Source of the DNA: UBA1479 sp964012715
Lineage (GTDB): Bacteria > Pseudomonadota > Alphaproteobacteria > Rhodospirillales > Casp-alpha2
Direction: 5' to 3'
NCBI GenBank assembly: GCA_964012715.1
Contig: CAXGUG010000002.1
Span: forward strand, 1-64,000
Length of the DNA: 64,000 nt
The translations under genes were made by a program, and so were the position numbers. Position 1 is the first letter of the stretch. Each line of letters starts with the position of its first letter. Below the pieces are notes generated by a model. The model was given only the letters and a program-made list of their open reading frames with translations, made no database searches and was not told the DNA's origin. Of this stretch, positions 37,441 through 46,497 are shown piece after piece.

Positions 37441-39018
37441 ATGACCACCGTGAACGAGACCGAACAAACCGAACGCGACCCAAACCGGGTCATCATCTTC
37501 GACACCACCTTGCGCGACGGCGAACAGTCGCCCGGCGCCTCCATGAACCTGGAGGAAAAGCTGCGCATCGCCAAAGTGTTGGAAGACATGGGCGTGGACG
37601 TGATCGAAGCCGGTTTCCCGATTGCTTCGGAAGGTGATTTCGAAGCGGTTTCGGAAGTCGCCAAGACGATCAAGAATTCGACCATCGCCGGTCTGGCCCG
37701 CGCCGCCCGCGGCGATATCGAACGCGCCGCCGAGGCCGTCCGCCATGCCGAACGCGGCCGTATCCATACCTTCATCGCCACCAGCCCCCTGCACATGCAG
37801 TACAAATTGCAGATGGAGCCGGAACAGGTGTTGGAGCGCATCAAGGAAAGCGTGTCCACCGCCCGCAACCTGATCGACGACGTCGAATGGTCGGCCGAGG
37901 ACGGATCGCGCTCCGAGCACGATTTCCTGTGCCGCTGCGTCGAAACGGCGATTGCCGCCGGGGCCCGGACCATCAACGTCCCCGACACGGTCGGCTACGC
38001 CGTGCCCGAGGAATACGCCGCCCTGATCGCGATGTTGATCGAGCGCGTGCCCAACTCCGATCAGGCGGTCTTCTCGGTCCATTGCCACAACGACTTGGGC
38101 TTGGCGGTCGCCAACTCCCTGGCCGCGGTCAAGGCCGGGGCCCGTCAGGTCGAATGCACCATCAACGGTTTGGGCGAGCGCGCCGGTAACTGTTCGATGG
38201 AAGAAGTCGTCATGGCCCTGCGCACCCGCCAGGACGCCATGCCCTTCACGACCGGGATCGACACCACGCACATCACCCGCGCGTCGCGCATGGTCTCGTC
38301 GGTTACCGGCTTCCCGGTGCAGCCGAACAAGGCCATCGTCGGGGCCAATGCCTTCGCCCATGAATCGGGCATCCACCAGGACGGCATGCTGAAGAACGCC
38401 CAGACCTACGAGATCATGACGCCGGAAAGCGTCGGTTTGAACAAGTCGAAGATCGTCTTGGGCAAGCACTCGGGCCGCAACGCCTTCCGCACCAAGCTGG
38501 AGGAAATGGGCTACAAGTTGGGCGACAACGCCTTGAACGACGCCTTCAAGCGGTTCAAGGACTTGGCCGATTTGAAAAAGGACGTGTTCGACGAAGACCT
38601 GGTCGCCTTGGTCGACGAGGACACCCGCGTCAACGACCGGATCAAGTTGGTCAGCCTGGAAATTCAGTGCGGTACCGCCCACCGTCCGCCGAAAGCGGCG
38701 ATGGAATTGGAAATCGACGGCAAGGTCGAGGCCTGCAACGGCACCGGCGACGGCCCGGTCGACGCGGCCTTCAACTGCATCAAGACCCTGGTTCCCCATG
38801 GGGCGCGGTTGCAGTTGTACCAAGTTCACGCCGTGACCCAGGGCACCGACGCCCAGGCCGAAGTGACCGTCCGTCTGGACGATAACGGCGAGCGGACCGC
38901 CCAGGGCGCCGCCGCCGATACCGATACCATGGTGGCTTCGGTCAAGGCCTATGTGACGGCTTTGAACAAGCTGTTCGCCAAGCGCGAGAAAAAAGCGCCC
39001 GAGGCGATTTCCGCCTGA
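37441..39018 (+). CDS. leuA: 2-isopropylmalate synthase
   Basis: 525 residues, full-length bacterial LeuA. Catalytic N-terminal TIM barrel with IFDTTLRDGEQSPGASMN, metal-binding HCHNDLGLAVANSLAA and NGLGERAGNCSMEEVVMAL, and a C-terminal LeuA allosteric domain from about 390 that binds leucine. First committed step of leucine synthesis. GGAAGGA precedes the ATG, behind a leucine leader. Confidence 0.97.
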   Translation: MTTVNETEQTERDPNRVIIFDTTLRDGEQSPGASMNLEEKLRIAKVLEDMGVDVIEAGFPIASEGDFEAVSEVAKTIKNSTIAGLARAARGDIERAAEAVRHAERGRIHTFIATSPLHMQYKLQMEPEQVLERIKESVSTARNLIDDVEWSAEDGSRSEHDFLCRCVETAIAAGARTINVPDTVGYAVPEEYAALIAMLIERVPNSDQAVFSVHCHNDLGLAVANSLAAVKAGARQVECTINGLGERAGNCSMEEVVMALRTRQDAMPFTTGIDTTHITRASRMVSSVTGFPVQPNKAIVGANAFAHESGIHQDGMLKNAQTYEIMTPESVGLNKSKIVLGKHSGRNAFRTKLEEMGYKLGDNALNDAFKRFKDLADLKKDVFDEDLVALVDEDTRVNDRIKLVSLEIQCGTAHRPPKAAMELEIDGKVEACNGTGDGPVDAAFNCIKTLVPHGARLQLYQVHAVTQGTDAQAEVTVRLDDNGERTAQGAAADTDTMVASVKAYVTALNKLFAKREKKAPEAISA

Positions 39019-39063
39019 CCAGCGGCCAGGGCCCCCGCGCCCGGCCCCTGATTTTCGATCGCA

Positions 39064-39089
39064 CCCCGCCGGGCAAAGGCTCGGCGGGG
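39064..39089 (+). terminator. Hairpin after leuA
   Basis: CCCCGCCG (39064-39071) and CGGCGGGG (39082-39089), 45 bases after the leuA stop. T-tract is poor (GGCTTT). The rest of the 306-base gap to mreB shows no gene and presumably holds the mreB promoter. Confidence 0.55.
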
Positions 39090-39324
39090 CGGCTTTCCCC
39101 CGAAAAAAGCCTTAATGCGGTCGCAGATTGGCCCTTTAAACGGCCGAATCTTTCCGTTAAAAGACCCAAGATGGTGCAGGGCGTTTCAATCCCTGTGCCC
39201 ATATATCGTGGCCCGGTACCCCTAGCCGGGTCGAGACCGAGGGATACATTCATCGGGCCCCACCGGCTTTCTCCAAGGCGCGCCCCGGGGTTCCCATGAC
39301 ACAGAGACAAAGGCTGAACGCTTA

Positions 39325-40365
39325 ATGTTCTCGCGACTTTTCGGGTTTCTTTCCGCCGACATGGCGATCGACCTGGGTACGGCCAACACGCTGGTCTACG
39401 TAAAAGGCAAAGGCATCGTCCTGAACGAGCCGTCTGTTGTCGCCATCGCCGAGGTGCGGGGCAAGAAACAGGTTCTGGCCGTCGGCGAGGAAGCCAAACA
39501 GATGTTGGGCCGCACGCCCGGCAACATCCGCGCCATCCGGCCGCTGCGCGACGGGGTCATCGCCGACTTCGAAGTGGCCGAGGAAATGATCAAGTACTTC
39601 ATCCGCAAGGTCCACAACCGCCGCAGCTTCGCCAGCCCGCTGGTCATCGTCTGCGTGCCGTCGGGATCGACCGCGGTCGAGCGTCGCGCCATTCAGGAAT
39701 CGGCGGAAAGCGCCGGGGCCCGCAAGGTCTTCCTGATCGAGGAACCCATGGCCGCCGCGATCGGCGCCGGGCTTCCGGTGACCGAGCCGACCGGCTCGAT
39801 GGTCGTCGACATCGGCGGCGGTACGACCGAGGTCGCGGTGCTGTCCCTGGGCGGTATCGTCTATGCCCGTTCCGTCCGCGTCGGCGGCGACAAGATGGAT
39901 GAAGCCATCATCGCCTATATCCGCCGCAACCATAACCTTTTGGTCGGCGAAGGCTCCGCCGCGCGGATCAAGGAAGACATCGGTTCCGCCTGCGCCCCGG
40001 AAGACGGCGAAGGCCAGACCATGGAAATCAAGGGCCGCGACCTGATGAACGGCGTGCCCAAGGAATTGGTCATCAGCCAGCGGGAAATCGCCGAAAGCTT
40101 GGCCGAGCCCGTGGGCGCGATCATCGAAGCGGTCAAGGTCGCTTTGGAACACACCGCGCCGGAACTGGCCGCCGATATCGTCGACAAGGGCATCGTCCTG
40201 ACCGGCGGCGGCGCGCTGTTGGGCAATCTGGACCTGGTCCTGCGTCACGATACGGGCCTGCCCGTGTCGATCGCCGACGATCCGCTGTCCTGCGTCGTGC
40301 TGGGCACGGGCCGGGCGCTCGAGGAAATGAAGCGTCTCAAGGACGTCCTGACCTCGATGTACTAA
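39325..40365 (+). CDS. mreB: Rod shape-determining protein MreB
   Basis: 346 residues, bacterial actin. MAIDLGTANTLVYVKGKGIV is the phosphate-1 loop, VVDIGGGTTEVAVLSLGGIV the phosphate-2 loop, and IVLTGGGALLGNLD the adenosine motif. It guides peptidoglycan synthesis along the cell cylinder. Unusually it is not joined to mreCD here, which lie about 9 kb downstream. Confidence 0.97.
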   Translation: MFSRLFGFLSADMAIDLGTANTLVYVKGKGIVLNEPSVVAIAEVRGKKQVLAVGEEAKQMLGRTPGNIRAIRPLRDGVIADFEVAEEMIKYFIRKVHNRRSFASPLVIVCVPSGSTAVERRAIQESAESAGARKVFLIEEPMAAAIGAGLPVTEPTGSMVVDIGGGTTEVAVLSLGGIVYARSVRVGGDKMDEAIIAYIRRNHNLLVGEGSAARIKEDIGSACAPEDGEGQTMEIKGRDLMNGVPKELVISQREIAESLAEPVGAIIEAVKVALEHTAPELAADIVDKGIVLTGGGALLGNLDLVLRHDTGLPVSIADDPLSCVVLGTGRALEEMKRLKDVLTSMY

Positions 40366-40390
40366 AGGCTCGACGCATCGCGTTTTCGGA

Positions 40391-40414
40391 AAGGCGGCCC
40401 TTTGGCCGCCTTTT
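40391..40414 (+). terminator. Terminator between mreB and the convergent MATE gene
   Basis: AAGGCGGCC (40391-40399), loop CTTT, GGCCGCCTT, then TT. It starts 26 bases after the mreB stop, and the A-rich 5' flank lets it serve the opposite strand too. Confidence 0.85.
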
Positions 40415-40429
40415 CCTTTGTCTGCCTTC

Positions 40430-41857
40430 CTACGTCGAGGCGACATCATCCTTGATGATCTCGGGCATATAGCCGCGCCGCTGCTGTTGCTTGAACCGCG
40501 TCACCAGCATCACCGCCGACGCCGACAGGCCGGTGACGAAGCCGATCCAGATTCCTTCCGTCTCCAGCCCGGCGCGGAAGGCCAGCCATAGGGCGGCGCC
40601 CGCCCCCAGGCCCCAATAGCTGATCCCGGCAATGACCATCGGCAGGGTCGTGTCGTTGAGGCCGCGCAACGCCCCGGCGGCGACGGCTTGCAACGCATCG
40701 ACGATCTGGAACAGGGCGGCGAACATCAACAGCGACACCGCCAGTTGCAGGACGGCGGTGGAATCCGCCCGCTCGGCATCCATGAACAGGGCGGCGAACG
40801 GCTCGGGCACGGTCACGACCACGCCGGTCATGGTCGCGGCGAACAACAGGGCCACGACGATCGCCGCCCAACCCGCGCGGTAAGCCCCGGCGGCATCCCG
40901 CCGGCCCACGGCCTGGCCGACGCGGACGGTCGCGGCCTGGCTCAACCCCATCGGGATCATGAAGGTGATATGCGGCATCTGCATCGCGATGATATGGGCC
41001 GCCAGGGCGACCGCGCCGAACTGTCCGATGACGAAGGACGCGCCGATGAAGAACCCGGCCTCCATCACCGTGATCGCGGCGATGGGCGCGCCGATCCGCA
41101 GGATCTGCGTGAAGATATGCCAGTCGGGCCGCCAGAACCGGGCGAACACCTGATACTTGTTGAACGGACGACGCCAGATCACGACCACGGTCAGCGCCAG
41201 GGCCATCAGCAGGTTGACCGTGGCGGTGGCGATCCCGGCCCCAACCAGCTCCAGGCGCGGCAGGCCGAAATGTCCGAAAATCAGGGCATAGTCGAGCAAC
41301 GCGTTGACCGGCAGACCCGCGATCATGATCCAAAAGGCCGCCGCCGGGCGACCCAGGGCGGAGATGAAGTTGCGCAGCACGCTGAACGCGATCGCCGGGG
41401 GTAGGCACCACATCAGGGTGCTCATATAGGCCTCGGCATGGGGTAGGACTTCGGGCGGTTGGTTCAACAGGCGCAGCACATCGGTCGTGTGCCCGTACAT
41501 AACCATGAACGGGGTGACGATCAGCGCGGCGACCCATAGGCCCTGGCGGATCACCCGGCGCACGATGCGCGGTTGCCGCGCGCCAAAGGCCTGCGAGGCC
41601 AGGGCGGCGGTCGACATGGTCAACCCGAAGCAAACGATATAGCCCATGAAGAACAGCATCAGGCTGATCGAGGCTCCGGCCAGCGGTTCCGGCCCCAATC
41701 GGCCAATCATGGCGGTGTCGGTCGTCATCATCCCGACCCAGGCGAGCTGCGTCGCGACGATCGGCGTGGCCAGGCGGAACAGCTGTTTCAATTCCTGCCG
41801 CCACGCCGGGGAGATGACGGGACGCCGGAAATGGGCAGGGGCGTTTTGGGTAGGCAT
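40430..41857 (-). CDS. MATE family multidrug efflux transporter
   Basis: 475 residues with about 12 membrane helices in two MatE halves. LFRLATPIVATQLAWVGMMTTDTAMIGRLG is the conserved N-terminal start of NorM-type proteins. It should export cationic compounds using Na+ or H+. I chose the ATG at 41857; an upstream TTG would begin nine codons earlier, just at the edge of a terminator T-run. Regulated, I infer, by the leader with its small ORF. Confidence 0.92.
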   Translation of the reverse strand: MPTQNAPAHFRRPVISPAWRQELKQLFRLATPIVATQLAWVGMMTTDTAMIGRLGPEPLAGASISLMLFFMGYIVCFGLTMSTAALASQAFGARQPRIVRRVIRQGLWVAALIVTPFMVMYGHTTDVLRLLNQPPEVLPHAEAYMSTLMWCLPPAIAFSVLRNFISALGRPAAAFWIMIAGLPVNALLDYALIFGHFGLPRLELVGAGIATATVNLLMALALTVVVIWRRPFNKYQVFARFWRPDWHIFTQILRIGAPIAAITVMEAGFFIGASFVIGQFGAVALAAHIIAMQMPHITFMIPMGLSQAATVRVGQAVGRRDAAGAYRAGWAAIVVALLFAATMTGVVVTVPEPFAALFMDAERADSTAVLQLAVSLLMFAALFQIVDALQAVAAGALRGLNDTTLPMVIAGISYWGLGAGAALWLAFRAGLETEGIWIGFVTGLSASAVMLVTRFKQQQRRGYMPEIIKDDVAST

Positions 41858-41882
41858 GTTCTGAAAATTCCAAAGTAGAGAC

Positions 41883-41907
41883 AAAAAAAGCGGACCTTGC
41901 GGTCCGC
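41883..41907 (-). terminator. Intrinsic terminator in the MATE leader
   Basis: On the minus strand GCGGACC-GCAA-GGTCCGC then seven T, ending 26 bases before the MATE start codon. A terminator in this position on the coding strand suggests premature termination control, although it could also simply end the regulator operon. Confidence 0.85.
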
Positions 41908-41939
41908 CCTGGGCACGTCACGAAAATGAACGGACGGCG

Positions 41940-42050
41940 CTAGGGCAGGGGGCTCCGGGAAACGGCGAACGAACCGATCCGGGCAGGCGCGGAAACGCCG
42001 CCGGAGAAGCCGGTCGCATAGACGGAAATTTGGGAGCCACGAATAATCAT
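41940..42050 (-). CDS. Small ORF (36 codons) upstream of the MATE gene
   Basis: ATG 42050 to TAG 41940 encodes MIIRGSQISVYATGFSGGV and continues to RSPLP. Third positions are mostly G or C, as in real genes here. No good ribosome site precedes it; its start codon is the last part of a 12-bp palindrome arm. Its location before a terminator and a MATE exporter suggests a leader peptide. Unrecognised and hypothetical. Confidence 0.4.
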   Translation of the reverse strand: MIIRGSQISVYATGFSGGVSAPARIGSFAVSRSPLP

Positions 42051-42074
42051 GGCGGGGCTTATAGCCCCGCCATG
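42048..42074. repeat. Near-perfect 27-base palindrome
   Basis: Arms CATGGCGGGGCT (42048-42059) and AGCCCCGCCATG (42063-42074) around TAT. It lies 60 bases after the HD-type regulator stop and could be a T-poor terminator, an operator, or an RNA hairpin that hides the small-ORF start. Confidence 0.7.
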
Positions 42075-42134
42075 GCGGAAAGGAAAGTCAGATAAATGTG
42101 AACGTGTCGTGTCGGGCGCGAGACGGCGGCGCGT

Positions 42135-43304
42135 TCAGGCGGCGGGCAGGGCGACCTGAATCGGCTCCTTCACCTTGTGCACCTGGGATAAGGAGCGCAG
42201 GCGCGCGATCTGCGGCGCGCTAAGGACAGTGCCCTTGGCCAGGACCAATCCGCCGCTTTGGTACTCCAAATCGGCGACCAACTCATGACCGGGGCGCAGC
42301 ATGAAAACGGCGACGTGTTCCGACCGCTTGCTGCCGTTCTCGCTGGCTTCGCCCGGGCGCATGCTGAGATGGCGCTTGGCCAGATTGAGAATGTCCGGAT
42401 CGAACCGGCCTTCTTTCTTGGCCAGGGCGTCGAACACCGTCGGGCCCGGCTCGTGCCCGTCCGTTGCCTCGGCGATGGCCTTGAGCAGGTGAAGGATCCG
42501 CCCGGCCAGGGGGATCGAGGGGCCGGAGACGTCGTCTTCGGGGAAGCCGCCGCCGTCGAACTGTTTATCCTGATACAGGATGCCGCGGGCCACGCCTTCC
42601 ATCCGGGGGATATTGGCGACCAGGGAACTGCCGACCTCGGGCACGGTCTGCAGGATTTTCTTTTCCTCGTCGGTCAGGTTCTGGTCGGCGGCGCGGCGCA
42701 GGGTCAGTTCGGCCGGAACGGCGACCCGACCGAGCGGGGCCAGCATGGCGGCGAAGTTCAGTTCCCAGGCGCTGACGCCCGAGATATGCGGCGCCAATCG
42801 GGCGGCCCATCCGGCGACCTTGCGGGCGTTGCCGGCAGCCAGCGGATCCATCAACGAGACCACGTCGGACAACAGCTTGATCGATCCGGCCAGGGTCGTT
42901 TCCAAAAGCTTCTTTTCAGCGGCGATCATTTGGTGCTGACGCAGGCCGGCATCGATGGCGCGGCATAGGTCCTCGGTCGCGCAGGGCTTGTTGAGGAAGC
43001 GAAAGATATGCCCCTTGTTGACCGCTTCGACCGCGCAATCCTGATCGGCATTGCCGGTCAGCATGATGCGGGAGGTGGTCGGCGCGCGCTTGGCGAAGGC
43101 TTCCAGGGTTTCCACCCCGGTCATGCCCGGCATGCGCATGTCGCAGACGACGACGGCGATGGATGGGTCCTGTTCCAAGGTCTCCAGAGCCTTCGCACCG
43201 CTGTCTGCCGTCAAAAGGCCGTAGCGGCCGTGCAATTGGCGGCGCAGGGCGCTCAACAGGTTGGTGTCGTCGTCGATCAACAGGACTTTATCTTCGGCGC
43301 TCAT
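42135..43304 (-). CDS. Response regulator with degenerate HD-GYP-type output domain
   Basis: 389 residues. Receiver 5-122 with phospho-acceptor Asp 55 (VVCDMRMPGM) and Lys 106. The output domain follows the HD-GYP plan, but the metal-binding HD pair is gone: LAPLGRVAVP at 188-197 stands where L-H-D-I-G-K is expected, and the GYP loop reads GGFP at 252-255. It is unlikely to hydrolyse c-di-GMP and more likely a binding or scaffold protein. Starts 15 bases after the HDOD regulator. Confidence 0.78.
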   Translation of the reverse strand: MSAEDKVLLIDDDTNLLSALRRQLHGRYGLLTADSGAKALETLEQDPSIAVVVCDMRMPGMTGVETLEAFAKRAPTTSRIMLTGNADQDCAVEAVNKGHIFRFLNKPCATEDLCRAIDAGLRQHQMIAAEKKLLETTLAGSIKLLSDVVSLMDPLAAGNARKVAGWAARLAPHISGVSAWELNFAAMLAPLGRVAVPAELTLRRAADQNLTDEEKKILQTVPEVGSSLVANIPRMEGVARGILYQDKQFDGGGFPEDDVSGPSIPLAGRILHLLKAIAEATDGHEPGPTVFDALAKKEGRFDPDILNLAKRHLSMRPGEASENGSKRSEHVAVFMLRPGHELVADLEYQSGGLVLAKGTVLSAPQIARLRSLSQVHKVKEPIQVALPAA

Positions 43305-43319
43305 GGTACAGCTCCTTTC

Positions 43320-44525
43320 CTAGGATGCAGAGGCCAGGGGGTCGTTCTTCGGCGGCTTGACGATGCAGGCGGCGCAAGCGCCTTCGTTACCTGCCGTTAC
43401 TTCGGTATGGGCGGCGCGTACGGCGCCGAGGGCGTCGTCGATCGCGTCCGGGCATTCCTGATCCGGGTCATGGTGATGCAGAACGGCTTCGATCACGGGA
43501 TCGGAGAAACCCCAGAGGCTCAGGAGATAGGCCCCGGCTTCGGCATGATTGGCGCCGATGGCGCGGCGTTCCGCCTCAAGCGGAGAGATGCCTTCGCGGG
43601 CCACGATTTCTTCCGCCTTGCTGCAACAATCGGGATGCTCGGCCAACAGCATCAAGATCCCGACATGAGACAACAGCCCCGCGCAGCAGGCTTGTTCGAC
43701 CTGATGGGGCGACAAGTTGTTCTCCATTGCGATCCGTCGGGCCGAGGCGGCGGTCGCCATGGCCTTGTCGCATAGGCTCTGCAGGCGATCACGCACGCGG
43801 GGGCTGCCTTCGTAGCTGCGGAAAACGCAGGCGCTGGCAACCAGGCTGCGCATCGTATCCAAGCCCAACAGGCGGACGGCCTGGCGGCAATCGGTGATTT
43901 TCGTCGGCAGGCAGAAATAGGCGGAGTTGGTCAATTTCAGGACCGTCGCGGCCAGGCCGATATCGCGTTCGATTACCGAAGCGATGGTGTCGATGGTTGC
44001 AGTCGGATCGGCGATGGCGGCCATGAAGTCGTGATAGACATGCGGCAAGGCGGGAAGGGAACCAAGCTCGGCGACGAAAGCCTTGATCCGTGGATCGCCC
44101 AAACGATGACGTAGGTCCAAGGACCGTTTGATGGTTTGGATCAGGTGATCGGCGTCGCAGGGCTTCGCCAGGTATTGGTGCGACGGCCCGACGGTTTTCA
44201 TCACCGCTTCGTTCTCGGCGAAGCCGGACAGGACGATGCGGATCGCCGCCGGATTGATTTCGCCGACCTTGCACAACAATTCGGCGCCGTCCATTTCCGG
44301 CATGCGCATGTCGGAGACGACGACGTCCACCGGTTCCTTTTCCATGTGCGACAGGGCCTCTTTGCCGCTACCGGCAAAGGTCATGTTCCATTCCCGCCGC
44401 ATGGGGTGAAGCATGCGGCGCAGGCCTTGCAGCAACATGGCGTCGTCATCGACGAACAGGACACTCACCTCGTCATCGACGGCGATGGGGGGAGCTGCGG
44501 AAGTCGGTCTGTCTGCGATGGTCAT
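43320..44525 (-). CDS. Response regulator with HDOD output domain
   Basis: 401 residues. Receiver about 20-135 with acceptor Asp 72 (VVVSDMRMPEMDG) and Lys in YLAKPCDADHL, then an HDOD domain from about 155 (LGSLPALPHVYHDFMAAIAD, AATVLKLTNSAYFCLPTKI). HDOD domains are non-enzymatic relatives of HD hydrolases used in signalling. It follows the histidine kinase by 28 bases. Confidence 0.87.
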   Translation of the reverse strand: MTIADRPTSAAPPIAVDDEVSVLFVDDDAMLLQGLRRMLHPMRREWNMTFAGSGKEALSHMEKEPVDVVVSDMRMPEMDGAELLCKVGEINPAAIRIVLSGFAENEAVMKTVGPSHQYLAKPCDADHLIQTIKRSLDLRHRLGDPRIKAFVAELGSLPALPHVYHDFMAAIADPTATIDTIASVIERDIGLAATVLKLTNSAYFCLPTKITDCRQAVRLLGLDTMRSLVASACVFRSYEGSPRVRDRLQSLCDKAMATAASARRIAMENNLSPHQVEQACCAGLLSHVGILMLLAEHPDCCSKAEEIVAREGISPLEAERRAIGANHAEAGAYLLSLWGFSDPVIEAVLHHHDPDQECPDAIDDALGAVRAAHTEVTAGNEGACAACIVKPPKNDPLASAS

Positions 44526-44553
44526 GGTTTCGGTCTTTTCAATCTTGGATGCT

Positions 44554-46497
44554 TCAGGCGGCCTTGCGGTCCTGGGCGTCGATGGGCAGCGTGATGATGA
44601 AGGTCGTGCCTTCGCCTTCCGTGCTTTTCACCCGGATTTGGCCGTGGTGTTTGTTGACGACGATGTCGTGTGCGAGGGCCAGACCCTGGCCCGTGCCGCG
44701 CCCCACGTCCTTGGTGGTGAAGAACGGCTCGAAGATGCGGTCGCGGATATGGGCGGGAATGCCCGTTCCCGTGTCGGAGATCTCAAGCCGGACTTTGTCG
44801 TCCTCGCGCTTCGTGCGGACGGTGATTTTGCCCATCCCGGTCCCCTTGTCGGCAACGGCGTGGGCGGCGTTGACGATCATGTTCAGGGCGACCTGATTCA
44901 GCGCGCCTTCAAGGCCGACAACCTCGGGCAGGCTTTCATCCAACTCGAAGGCGATTTCGGCGACATGTTTCCATTCGCTTTTGCAGACCACGGCGGAGCG
45001 TTCCAGCACACGGTTCAGATCGACCGGGCCCATTTCCTTGCTGGCCGGGTGCGAGAATTCCTTCATCGCGAGCACGATGTTGGAAACCTGACGGACGCCT
45101 TCGATCGACTGGCGGGCGGCCTGAAGGGCTTCTTCGCGCAGGAAGTCGACATCGCATTCGTCGTAGGCCGCCTGGCAGGCATTGACCCAGTCGGCCAAGG
45201 CATCTTGTTTCTGCGCGGCTTCGGCCAGTGACCGGTGGGTATCGACCACTTTCATCAGGTCGCCGGCGGCGTCTTCCAAAAAGCGCAGGTTGTCGCCGAT
45301 GTATTGGATCGGCGTGTTGATTTCATGGGCGATGCCGCCGGCCAAAGTGCCGAGGGCTTCCATCTTCTGGCTTTGCATCAACTCCCGTTCCAGGACGCGG
45401 GCGCGTTCCTGGGCCTCCATCACGGCGGTGATATCCGTTTCAATGAACACCCAGCCGCCGGTGGCCAGTTGGCGGCGGCTGTGCAGAATGCTCCGTCCGT
45501 CCTTCAGGCGCGAGGTCCAGCGTTCCGCCCCGGATAGATAATCCAGGCTGCCGTCGGCTTGTTTCTTATGGCCGTTTTCTTCGATCGAGCTGAAGAAGGG
45601 AGCAGTTGCCGAGGTGATCTCTTGAATCGTCGGGGTGCCGGGCAGCTCATCCAGAGCCATCGGGTACAGGCGGTCGAAGGCCGAGTTGCGTTTCAATTGA
45701 ACGCCGTCGGTATCGACGATCAGAACACCTTGGTTCAGGCTTTCGACGGCATCCTGAAGGACGCTTTCGGCGCGGTCGCGTCCGGCTTCGGCCTGCATGC
45801 GGGCGGCTTCTAGCTCTGTCGCATACTCGGCCAGCGCCGTCGACATGCGGTTGAAGCTCCGTGCCGTATCCGCGAGTTCGTCACTGCCGTGAACTTGGAT
45901 CCGGTGCCCGAAATGACCTTCGGCGACGCGGCGCGCGCCTTTCTGCAGCGCATCCAATTGTTGCGTCAAAATGCCGCCAAGGATGAAGCCGAAAAAGGCG
46001 ACAAGGCTGATTTCCAGGGCGGCTACGGACAGCATCCAGCGCGAGGCATCGCGCAGAGTTTGCAGGATGCCGCGCGTGTCCAGGCCCAGTTCGATCTTGC
46101 CGAACTCCGTACCAGCGACCGAGATCGGGACGGTGACGTCGAATTGATGATTTTCGTTCAGGTCGGTGACCACGTCGTGCGTACGAACGGCGGAATCATC
46201 GGTGGGTGTTTTTCCGGCCTTCGCCAAAATCGTTCCGTGGTGGTCGAGAACACGAAGATACAGAATGCCGGGATTGCGCGCGGCCTGCCCCACCAGAATG
46301 TCGAGCGTCGCCAGGTCCGTGGCGACGACGGCGTCGCTGGTCATCGTGGCGAACAGTTCCGCCGTGGTTTCGGCGCGGCTCCGCAGTTGGTCTTCGTTGG
46401 ACGAGCGGATGTAGTTCAGGCCGCTGATGACCAGGATCGACAGCAATAGTATTTCGATGGCGGCAACGCCCAGGATCACTTTCAATCGGAACGACAT
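44554..46497 (-). CDS. Membrane sensor histidine kinase (HAMP-PAS-HisKA-HATPase)
   Basis: 647 residues. Membrane helix near 8-29, periplasmic domain to about 150, second helix near 155-178, HAMP, a PAS-like region about 250-365, then the H-box LAGGIAHEINTPIQ with His 391, N-box NQVALNMIVNAAH and G-boxes ISDTGTGIP and GTGQGLALAHDIV. It autophosphorylates on His and passes phosphate to the nearby regulators. It overlaps the binding-protein gene by 16 bases, so the periplasmic protein probably supplies its signal. Confidence 0.92.
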   Translation of the reverse strand: MSFRLKVILGVAAIEILLLSILVISGLNYIRSSNEDQLRSRAETTAELFATMTSDAVVATDLATLDILVGQAARNPGILYLRVLDHHGTILAKAGKTPTDDSAVRTHDVVTDLNENHQFDVTVPISVAGTEFGKIELGLDTRGILQTLRDASRWMLSVAALEISLVAFFGFILGGILTQQLDALQKGARRVAEGHFGHRIQVHGSDELADTARSFNRMSTALAEYATELEAARMQAEAGRDRAESVLQDAVESLNQGVLIVDTDGVQLKRNSAFDRLYPMALDELPGTPTIQEITSATAPFFSSIEENGHKKQADGSLDYLSGAERWTSRLKDGRSILHSRRQLATGGWVFIETDITAVMEAQERARVLERELMQSQKMEALGTLAGGIAHEINTPIQYIGDNLRFLEDAAGDLMKVVDTHRSLAEAAQKQDALADWVNACQAAYDECDVDFLREEALQAARQSIEGVRQVSNIVLAMKEFSHPASKEMGPVDLNRVLERSAVVCKSEWKHVAEIAFELDESLPEVVGLEGALNQVALNMIVNAAHAVADKGTGMGKITVRTKREDDKVRLEISDTGTGIPAHIRDRIFEPFFTTKDVGRGTGQGLALAHDIVVNKHHGQIRVKSTEGEGTTFIITLPIDAQDRKAA

